Shown here: positions 57,101 to 64,000 of the stretch, piece by piece
How the letters are laid out: every line of letters begins with the position of its first letter
Position numbering within the stretch: the first letter of the stretch is position 1
From: Litoditis marina
Lineage: Eukaryota; Nematoda; Chromadorea; Rhabditida; Rhabditidae
Reading direction: 5' to 3'
DNA: 64,000 nt
Assembly: GCA_964036275.1 (NCBI GenBank)
Contig: OZ038434.1
Coordinates: forward strand, 10,683,060-10,747,059
Program-made: the position numbers and the translations under genes
The notes under the pieces: generated by a model
Told to the model about the DNA's origin: nothing
The model's input: the letters and a program-made list of their open reading frames with translations, nothing else
The model's database searches: none

Positions 57101-60100
57101 ATATGAGCTTCTCATAAGATACCTCATAAGCGATTTGTGCATTCTCAATGCTGTAACATAGTAATCGATATAATTTCATGAGAATCTCATGCTAATAGCT
57201 CATGAGGAATCTCATGAGATCTTGAGGGATCGCTACGCCGCCAGGAAATGTGTAGTTACCGTTTCCAAGAAAGTGTTTCCAATACCATCGCGTTTCTTCT
57301 TGAGGGTTTTCCACCACTATTGAGGAGGACGCCGTGGGCACATGGGCTTCCTGAAAAAGAATAAAACGGTATTCGAATAATAACTCTCTAGAACGGGACT
57401 GGAATTTTAGTTAAGTCGGATAAATCAAGAGTTCCGAGTAGATCTACAATGGTTTCAGGTAAAGTTTCATTATATTTATGATGGGAACTCGTTGTGGCTG
57501 AGATCAGCAAACCAAGTTCCTCAACAACACTTTCCAAAACAGTTTCGGAGTGTGCATGTTTGCTCTCATAGACTGAGTACGTACTGAATAGTCGGAGGAG
57601 GGCTCCAGTCAAAAACGTCATCAACAGTTTTTGAAACAGTTGTAAAGGGAAGTTGCACATAAGTCCTTTCATAAAAATACTCAAAACATGTTTTTGTTGA
57701 AACTAAATAAAGTTACTGTAAACATACCGAGTAGTCGGAGGAGGGTTCCAGTCGAAACCGTCCGATGTTCCTTATTCTGCCTCGCGGGTCCACCGAGACG
57801 ACCAGCTCTACCGATCCATAGTACTGCTCACGACGAACCGACGAACGGAAACGACGCTCTTTCATTTCTGTTGGAGAACTGTAAGTATTTAGGTGAAATT
57901 GTTGTATTTATAGCGTGTGGTTTCATTTAGCTCTTTGCAGATACGGTATAGTGCGTCGATCGCACTGTCCTTCGAAAAAACTAGCGAAATCATGTATGTC
58001 ATTGGCTTCGCTTAACTTCCTGAAAAATTGATAGATATACATTAAAAAGATTGCACTTAGATAGGTTCTTGGTGAAACCCGGTGAATTAGTTTTATATTT
58101 AGATTTTGCATAGATGCGCTGGGGATTAGTGCTCGTGGCATCGGCTCAGCTGATAGCCTTTCAGATGAAAGGAAGATAAATTCTATGAATGACGCAGGGT
58201 AACGACGCAACCAAGTGTCGCGCAAATTACGGATTATCGTATTGTAGTAGATGCTTTGTTCAGCTGGATCGATTAGAATGTACGACTTGGAAGGGTTGGC
58301 GTAATAGTTTATACTAGAAGTAAATTGAATAGTCACGTAAAGTTAGCATTCTGATGAGGAATTGTGCACTTTTTCGTTGCACGTTTATGAGTTCTGCTGT
58401 GTCAAACAGGTTTCAGTGACTGCGCAATTGACTAACAGGGTAAGGATATCGTGCGTCTAAAATTCCAAACTGCGTCTTCTCGAGCATACGCTATTTCTCT
58501 GGTCTTACATGCTGTTGGCATACAATTGTCGTGAGAGAGTGCACAAAACGAGAGACGCAGGATGGAATCACGCTTCCGGGCTATTGCACTCAACTACTCT
58601 GGTGAAAGTTGAGTTTGATAGTCAGAAAAGATTTGTAGTTCAACCAAACATGATAGTAACTTTTTTTAACTATTTGGGAAACACACCCGTTTTTACTACA
58701 TAAACTTCGAGACAAAGTAAATTAACAGTGTCTCAGTACTTCTCGAGTGTGACATCTTGAAATCGATAAGAGATACTTTGTTTGTTTAGTACCTTCTATT
58801 TATCTTTAAAAAACACTTTTTTTCGTTCCCGGAAGTGCTATACAAAGAAAACCGGAATGATAGAACAGATGTTCCATTCGTGCTATCAACTCTGTTCTAT
58901 GGTGTTTCAATATCATTATCATAATGATATATCATGAAAGGTCTTGTGCCATGGCTTCATTAAGAATTCCTTTCACGACATTTCCATACGCAGAAAAACA
59001 AATCAAAGTTTGTTCATTTCTCTTCATGAAACTTGTCAGAAATGAATTTTCTATTGCATATGTTATTTTTGTTTGATGTTAATAGTGATACAAATAGGTA
59101 GGAAACAATTAGGGTGGCTAGCCGGATACCCTAGTCTATTTTGGGAACATTGCCCCCCGCGACACAAAGGATACATGATAGGAATCTACAGAAATAAACG
59201 TTAAATTAGTCTAAAAGTCATATGATGTGTATTAAACCATGAACGACAGAAAATTGGCAAAGCGAAAATTCGGAAATTTCTGTCTTCAAGGAAAGTGCTG
59301 CCAGTTTATTACAACTACAAAACGACAAATAACGTAAAACGTGTCGGAGTTATTGCTAGGAAAGTGGAATGATACACTTTAACATATCTATTGTGTCTTC
59401 ACGTTTGATGGCTTCCATCAAATACTAGTATGAGGCTAGGTTGTGACCGTTGAAAGAGTTGTCGTTATTCTTAGATGGTCTGTGATTCAGTCATTCATCT
59501 TGTTCACATAATTATGCGTTTTGAACCCGCCTTCTCAAAAAGCAGTTTTCGTCGCTATGGAAAAAAACTCGAAGGAATTGTTAATAAAGAAAAAAAAAAC
59601 AAGAGAGAGGCACTTTTTGTTCAACTTTTTGTTCCAGACTAGAAATAGCTAAAAAAAAAAGCTAGAGAGATCAGAAATAGCTGTGATAGTTTAAAAAACA
59701 AATTGTATTAAGTTTCTAGGTGGAAACAACCATAGCTAGCATCACATGACATCACATAGAAAATATTAATCTATAACCCTGAATAAAAGATTCGTTAAGC
59801 TGATTTGCTTGAGGTTGAAAAGTGGGAATCAAGTGGTATTTTATTACAAAGAAAATAAATACCTCGGAGCCAGTATGATGAGATAATTGCTCGTTTGAAG
59901 ACAGGAGAGACAGGTTAACTACCTACCCTATTTCTTGTGAACCGAAAAGGTTTGTTAACAAAGTATTGTTTTTAAGTTCCAGTCTGCCCTGAACCCTAAG
60001 CTTTGCACGTAGTTTTCTCATTTTTATTTGCTATTCAACACGTGACTTTCCATTCTGTTAGATGTGGTCCTCTAAAGGGATGAACAAAGAGAATTAGGTA

Positions 60101-60764
60101 ATGTTACCTTCCAAAATAATTTAAAACATATTATGTCTTCGGAGAGATAGACAAACCCCGCATAAAGTAAGTGCTGAAGCTTTTTGAAACTCGCCAAGTT
60201 TTGATTCAATTTTCTACGTTTGTATTTCTTTTTAGTCAAACCTAACGTATTTACACGTGTGTTGCGAACCGTTAATAGTTAATTGGCTGCGTTAATAGGG
60301 GTTTTCGCGACATAACTAGCCAGTTGTTATGGAAAACATTTATTTTATGTTAGATCATGAAAAGAAATAGAGTAAGTCTCATGGGAAACAACTAACAAGT
60401 CGTTTTTTTTTTGAGAAGATGGCATTTTAAACTGTGTTCCGATCATGTTTATTGGATAGTGCCAAACTTTCTGAGAACGTTAACTGATAATTCAATTGAT
60501 AGTAAAAAAAACTAACAAACATTCCAAAGCTCATTAGAATCCAAAAAGTGGATGGACGTGTACAGTTAAGAACGTTTTTTTAGCATAATCACACGTTTTA
60601 CGACACGTATAACACACGTTTTACGTGTAACTTTTCACGTTCTTAGTAGCACATTACCTGTTGACACGAGGTCTCGAGCTATCCTCTGCCTCTTTGGCCT
60701 GAGGGATCATTTCCAGGGGTGAAAAGCGAAGTTGCGTAACCCTCTGGTGCAGGAACCGCTGCAT
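45123..60764 (-). CDS. GARNL3: GARNL3 orthologue: RapGAP plus CNH domain protein (25 exons)
   Basis: A RapGAP domain stimulates GTP hydrolysis by Rap-like small GTPases; the C-terminal citron-homology domain is a beta-propeller interaction module. The order RapGAP then CNH is characteristic of GARNL3. RapGAP (about residues 100-390): KHFLG, EHQNFSGID, AILWTQK, KSLTAKAIL, KIGVIF, GNYRGGLDTT, GHEIMFHISTMLPYS and RKRHVGNDIV, which keeps the catalytic Asn (about 312). CNH (about 490-840): KGCHFFA, CVGKKLLLLRW, PFRFPFIIGFGEDLIEIRL. Exons in transcript order: 60764-60658, 57878-57728, 57350-57260, 56898-56780, 55873-55806, 55465-55296, 54495-54397, 54083-53980, 53058-52947, 52591-52439, 52202-52087, 51818-51645, 51394-51237, 51065-51007, 50903-50790, 50331-50177, 49918-49803, 49534-49428, 49192-49112, 46868-46815, 46707-46589, 46224-46124, 45947-45860, 45521-45424, 45207-45123. 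All phases agree; 932 residues, close to the family length. The first exon is the least certain. A LINE sits at the 5' edge of exon 20. Confidence 0.9.
45575..45632 (+). repeat. tRNA-like (SINE-type) fragment
   Basis: TGGGCTAGTCGGTAAC resembles an A box and GAGTTTAATTCCTG a weak B box at tRNA-like spacing. There is no closed acceptor stem. It lies in a GARNL3 intron between exons 45860 and 45521. Confidence 0.35.
46858..46872. repeat. target-site duplication, left copy
   Basis: TAAATTGATGACTGA. On the minus strand it reads TCAG/TCATCAATTTA, containing the acceptor AG and first 11 bases of GARNL3 exon 20. This copy is continuous with the rest of the exon. Confidence 0.93.
46873..48860 (+). 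mobile_element. 5'-truncated RTE-type LINE with perfect 15-bp TSD
   Basis: The element is flanked by TAAATTGATGACTGA at 46858-46872 and 48861-48875, identical copies, and ends in (TATTG)4 at 48841-48860. It carries the 3' part of a single ORF: linker, reverse transcriptase and C-terminal region with an RTE-like GRPKQRWRDEFEEA end. The endonuclease is missing because of 5' truncation, as is usual for target-primed insertion. It is antisense to its host gene GARNL3. Confidence 0.92.
46893..48835 (+). pseudogene. LINE reverse transcriptase, truncated and frameshifted
   Basis: Reverse transcriptase motifs are intact: FRPISLLST, FVDYRKAFDSV (motif A), RQGDTISPMLF (motif B) and LRFADDIVVFS (motif C with FADD). 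The upstream 46893-47531 frame and the downstream 47528-48835 frame belong to one protein; they are separated by an apparent single-base loss near 47478, and the downstream frame can be followed back across the overlap. The N-terminal endonuclease is absent. No further stop occurs before the TAA at 48833-48835, so the copy is young but not able to move by itself. Confidence 0.88.
48861..48875. repeat. target-site duplication, right copy
   Basis: Identical to 46858-46872. On the minus strand it follows the original polypyrimidine-like tract (TTTTATTGAACTCTCGCC), so it is the ancestral acceptor, now cut off from its exon by the LINE. Confidence 0.93.
48919..49088. mobile_element. 170-bp MITE with about 48-bp terminal inverted repeats
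   Basis: AGTACGTATGCTAGAAGATC CCGG at the left is mirrored by CCGGGATCTTCTAGCATACG TACT at the right, followed inward by ATCCCAT..GCGTCT in both arms. It fills most of GARNL3 intron 19. Related ends occur at 33478-33530, 27060-27120, 41065-41215 and 58470-58600. Confidence 0.8.
50600..50762. repeat. CTCATGAG fold-back family, copy A
   Basis: About 160 bp with inverted ends (GCGTAGCAAACC and GGGGATCGCTACGCCGCC) and internal CTCATGAGAAGTT, GATACCTCATGAG and CTAATAGCTCATGAG blocks. It lies in the GARNL3 intron after exon 50903-50790. The same block order recurs at 57083-57243. Confidence 0.75.
51433..51500. repeat. tandem duplication of a 34-bp unit
   Basis: TCAAGCTGTTATGAA...GATGGTTTGAGTTCT occurs twice in a row, differing by an A/G change and a single-base indel, in a GARNL3 intron. 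Confidence 0.8.
55917..55975 (-). repeat. tRNA-like (SINE-type) sequence next to GARNL3 exon 5
   Basis: On the minus strand TAGTAGCGCAGTGGCTATC fits a pol III A box and GTTTCGATTCC fits a B box very well. The sequence ends roughly 40 bp before the acceptor of exon 55873-55806. No closed acceptor stem is seen, so I read it as a tRNA-derived SINE, not a tRNA gene. Confidence 0.55.
57083..57243. repeat. CTCATGAG fold-back family, copy B
   Basis: Left end GGTAGCAATCCC and right end GGGATCGCTACGCCGCC are inverted relative to each other. Internal CTTATGAGAAGTT, CTCATAAGATACC and CTAATAGCTCATGAG blocks match copy A at 50600 in order and orientation. It stops about 17 bp from the donor of GARNL3 exon 57350-57260. 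Confidence 0.75.
57570..57610 (-). pseudogene. fragment duplicated from the end of GARNL3 exon 2
   Basis: On the minus strand GACTGGAGCCCTCCTCCGAC TATTCAGTACGT resembles the exon end GACTGGAACCCTCCTCCGAC TACTCGGTATGT at 57724-57755, including the donor. The copy carries small changes and lies within the following intron. Confidence 0.6.
57923..58336 (-). other. uncharacterised 137-codon frame in GARNL3 intron 1
   Basis: An open frame beginning in the TTACTTCTAG repeat (58312-58410) and ending TAG near 57923. The product would contain SKSYILIDPAEQS, RNLRDTWLRRYPASFIEF and FASFFEGQCDRR. I recognise no family. It may be a relic of a mobile-element protein or a chance frame; there is no splice or poly(A) support. 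Confidence 0.2.
58312..58410 (-). repeat. inverted copy of the TTACTTCTAG repeat
   Basis: Begins ACTAGAAGTAAATTGAATAG and continues CACGTAAAGTTAGCATTCTG, the complement of the 38.1 kb and 46.5 kb copies. Confidence 0.65.
58700..60650. other. long first intron of GARNL3, AT-rich, nothing specific seen
   Basis: About 2 kb with many homopolymer A/T runs. No exon-like frame, RNA gene or clear repeat is visible beyond low-complexity sequence. Confidence 0.45.
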
Positions 60765-63410
60765 TCTGGGTAGTTTTGGACTGTTCTTCATCTTTCCAGA
60801 AGCGAACACAGCAAAAGTCGTGAATACAGTATATGGACCAGTTCTGTCGTGTTCTACGTAGCTGGGGGCACAATATTAAGATCAGATGTAAGGGGATAAG
60901 CCGCAAGGTGTGCTAAGCCACGCCCACTATGCTCACGATTTACAGATGGGAATAAGGTTTCGCAGATTAGCAAACTATTAGCCATTAGGCGCGAAAAAAT
61001 AAAATACGCACAATGAAATGGCTCAGATGGGGCAGAATAATGTTCTATATTTAATTCCGTTTTTTAGGATGTTAAAAATTTGTTTAGAGCAAGATTAACG
61101 CTTTTCAGAAAGTCGTATTTGGAGTGTGGGTTTCTAACACAAAGATTGATGTTCAATGATAGATTATCTCTGAAGTGAATAAGAATGGCAAAAACAGCTT
61201 TGACTGTTTTCTGTGCCAAATTAACTTCCTCAACTGATATTTGCGCAATAAAACTAATCTCACCAACGCTGCGCACGATGTTCGTTTCATCGAGAGGACT
61301 AGTGAACGAACCGAAACATCCATTACAACATTGTGTTCGCTATTATTATTATGTTTGTAGGGTCGATTCGTGAAAGTTACAGTCATGGTGGTGCTGCTGA
61401 CATAGGTTTTATCATTCCCACTGAGATCGTTTAGCATCGTGCCGAGATTTTGGACGACTATTGCTTAGAAGAAACATGGAATTTAAAAAAAAGTTCTTGC
61501 ACTCACTTGCTCTGAAAAAGGTGAAAAACTGCTGACAAAAATTTGAATGTACACGTTTTTGAAAGACTCATCATGATGACAACCAACCAGGAATATCATT
61601 GACACACTACCAAACATTTCTATGGCAGAAGATGGGTAGTACCAACAATTCGCACTGCAAGCAAGCGAAGGTGGTTGAAAGTGGAATTAAAACCGAACCC
61701 CAAAGATCAAACTAAAACAAACTAGAACTTACTCCATTTTTCGTTTCTCTTCGGCACCCAGAAAAAGCGTGTTTGCTTTAAACGCACAAAAACTTAATTA
61801 TACGGAACTCGAATGCTTCATCGAACCATTGCCTTAGAGCAATAAGATCACTTTCATTTCATGTACTATGTTTCTTCTATCCGAGAAATCTAAATGACGC
61901 AGAGTTAGTCAAGTGTCCAAAACATGAGACACGTCATTCCCATACGCGTTGCATGTACGGAAGTCTTTTTAATTATTCAACCATAATTTGAATATACGAT
62001 TGACCGAAAGAGATTGTAAACACTAAACGTTGGACTAAGATCTCAGCTCTGAGAAATCTGAATTTTCCTTCGTTGTTTTTACTACCACGTCACTTTTTAC
62101 TTTTTACTACAAAGTTTCGGACTAATGTTCATACTGTTTACGGGGAGTTCCACGTCAGCGTATTACTACGCATATCACTCGTATTAGCGCCGTGTAAATC
62201 AAAGCACAGGCTTTCTTTTCTTACGTGAGCAAAAACAAGTTGAGAAAGCCAACCGCGCATGCAGTTCTCTAGTACATTGTTATTAGTTGTGGTACGGAGA
62301 CGATGAGAATTTCAACTGCAACGTTATCGAGGGATTACATTTTTGCATAGTTTACGTTCACCGGAGTTCGGAAACTTTTGAACGACGGTTAAAACAACAG
62401 AGACTGCGATTAATCCTAGGTAAAAACTCCCTCCCCCGGCAACAGTTCCGTACTATAGAGGAAGATTACTCGAAACCGACAGTGTAAATAGGAAGGCGAA
62501 TTTCCAAAACTTTTAAATATGTACCTTTTAAATTATGTTCTACTCCGGTTATGGATAGTTCTTAAACAAACTAAATGAACTATCAGAATCGTAAGTAAAA
62601 AACAAAACGAAAAAGCAAAACTACGCAAATTTTGACTATGCGACAAGTTTTACGTGGTTGTGAACGTGCTCCAAAATTAAGTGCATGTGGTGGTTAAAAC
62701 AATGACAAAACTATGAATAACGGAATAGACTCACATATCCAGGTCAAACCATGCACAAAGCAGACTCATTCTGTAATTTAAACTTCGCTGGAACATATTT
62801 ACATTCACATACAGTTTTTCTACTACATTCTGTCTATTACATTCACATAAAGTTTTTTCACCACACTCACATAGAGTTTTTTTACTACACTATAAACATA
62901 CTTATGACTGAACACAGATTAATGTTTTGATTCGATAAGAACCAGACAGTTATTTGGTTTACGATCTTTCTTCATATCGACTCTATAACGAATGCCAAAA
63001 ATTGGTGAATGATTTCCATCAAATCAGCTCAAGATCTGAACTTGTACAATATCTGAATACAAGTTTCGCGGTAAATACACCTGTGAAATGTGAAGATTAA
63101 AACTCAAAAAAAATCTATTTAAAAAAGTCAACATGATAACATTTGCGTACCTTGCACATGGCTCTTCTAGCGTAATTATTGGATACGGGTACACAACGCG
63201 GGCCTCCATAATAAGAAAGGACCGGGGGGGGGGGGGGGGGTTGAATATAAAAGAGGATGAACCTCCAGGTGTTCCGATACAGTTTTGTGGGGGCAGATGA
63301 TCAATATATAGATGTGCGAAAAAGGGAATCTTGGCTAATCTTAGTGGAGAAGCCCTCGGTATTATCTGGCACTCCTTGCGAAGCCATATCACAAAGCGGC
63401 TTAGTCGCCA
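60765..63410. other. 5' flank of GARNL3 without a recognisable gene
   Basis: Only short frames. A possible 91-codon minus-strand frame ending at 61064 after an ATAATAG acceptor (contains TQCCNGCFGSF) has no partner exons and no poly(A) signal. A loose tandem of ACATTCACATA-AGTTTTT units is at 62800-62890 and a run of about 18 G near 63223-63240. The GARNL3 promoter probably lies here. Confidence 0.4.
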
Positions 63411-63750
63411 TTTATTGTTAGAAGCACTCACAAATAAACGAAACTCAACAATTAATGAAAAGTGGGGGAAAGTGTTCAAACCCGGTTTCTGATCATAGTT
63501 GAACCGAAATGTGAATCAATCAAAAACTCTGTTATACTCCGTTGCGTCTGTCAAATATATCACACAAATAATCAGTTCTATGTTTTAAAAACAAACATTC
63601 GACTATTTGACAGACGCAACGGAGTATAACAGAGTTTTTGATTGATTCACATTTCGGTTCAACTATGATCAGAAACCGGGTTTGAACACTTTCCCCCACT
63701 TTTCATTAATTGTTGAGTTTCGTTTATTTGTGAGTGCTTCTAACAATAAA
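63411..63750. mobile_element. fold-back element: two perfect 147-bp inverted arms
   Basis: 63411-63557 is the reverse complement of 63604-63750 with no mismatch that I can see, around a 46-bp loop. The arms begin TTTATTGTTAGAAGCACTCA and end GTCTGTCAAATA. No coding frame of note. Confidence 0.9.
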
Positions 63751-63768
63751 CTCTTTTGTTCAAAAAAG

Positions 63769-64000
63769 AACACTCACAAATAAACGAAACTCAACAATTA
63801 ATGAAAAGTGGGGGAAAGTGTTCAAATTGTTAGAAGCAGAAGAAGCAGAAGAATTATTGTTAGAAGCACTCACAAATAAACGAAACTCAACAATTAATGA
63901 AAAGTGGGGGAAAGTGTTCAAACCCGGTTTCTGATCATAGTTGAACCGAAATGTGAATCAATCAAAAACTCTGTTATACTCCGTTGCGTCTGTCAAATAG
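63769..64000. repeat. additional partial copies of the fold-back arm, cut by window end
   Basis: A partial copy (CACTCACAAATAAACG ... GTGTTCAAA) is at 63769-63827. After short AGAAGCAGA repeats, a full-length copy in the same orientation as the left arm runs from about 63854 to the window end (GTCTGTCAAATAG). Confidence 0.9.

Noticed and set aside
61064..61437. Minus-strand frames upstream of GARNL3
   Set aside because: No linked exons, poly(A) signal or recognisable domain.
63024..63479. 151-codon minus-strand frame
   Set aside because: It runs through a homopolymer G run (giving polyproline) and the arm of the fold-back repeat; no family resemblance.

Overview
The window looks like nuclear DNA of a rhabditid-type nematode, probably not Caenorhabditis. 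The composition is AT-rich, the genes are cut into many short exons (about 55-210 nt), 3' splice sites read TTTTCAG or close to it, and the proteins match nematode families. I see no rRNA gene, no intact tRNA gene and no CRISPR array. Four protein-coding genes can be assembled exon by exon with every splice phase consistent, and the rest is dominated by transposable elements and fold-back repeats.

Layout. (1) 1-2400: no convincing gene, only small repeats. (2) 2400-20760, plus strand: a PRRC2/BAT2-family gene, 42 coding exons, about 1637 residues, preceded by probable non-coding 5' exons. One intron holds a PIF/Harbinger-like element and a strange array of alternating G and C runs. (3) 20900-25500, minus strand: a small three-exon gene for a proline-rich protein with a cysteine-rich, membrane-anchored C-terminus, convergent with PRRC2. 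Its 3.4 kb intron holds fold-back repeats and a cluster of GGCGCC palindromes. (4) 25500-31800: no gene seen; repeats. (5) 31819-44360, plus strand: a secreted astacin metalloprotease (19 exons, 692 residues) with EGF, CUB and TSP1 domains. Its 4.7 kb third intron contains nested repeats and a 312-codon retroelement ORF1-like frame. (6) 45123-60764, minus strand: a GARNL3 orthologue (RapGAP plus CNH/citron domain; 25 exons, 932 residues), convergent with the astacin gene. (7) 60765-64000: no convincing gene, ending in a large perfect inverted repeat.

The most notable structure is a 5'-truncated RTE-type LINE (46873-48860) inserted exactly at the 3' splice site of a GARNL3 coding exon. Its perfect 15-bp target-site duplication copies the acceptor AG and the first 11 exon bases, so the host reading frame can still be spliced intact. 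A second is a composite repeat present in opposite orientations at about 26.4-27.2 kb and 33.5-35.6 kb. One copy preserves the empty site of an 8-bp-TSD MITE that is inserted in the other, and a 36-bp GC-rich hairpin occurs in three copies.

The four genes are not an obvious pathway: an RNA-granule/translation-type protein, a small membrane-tail protein, an extracellular (cuticle or hatching type) protease and a small-GTPase regulator. I do not see a previously undescribed multi-gene system. The novelty is mainly in mobile-element architecture and its interaction with splicing. Exon boundaries are read by eye from splice signals, phase and family resemblance; there is no transcript evidence here.
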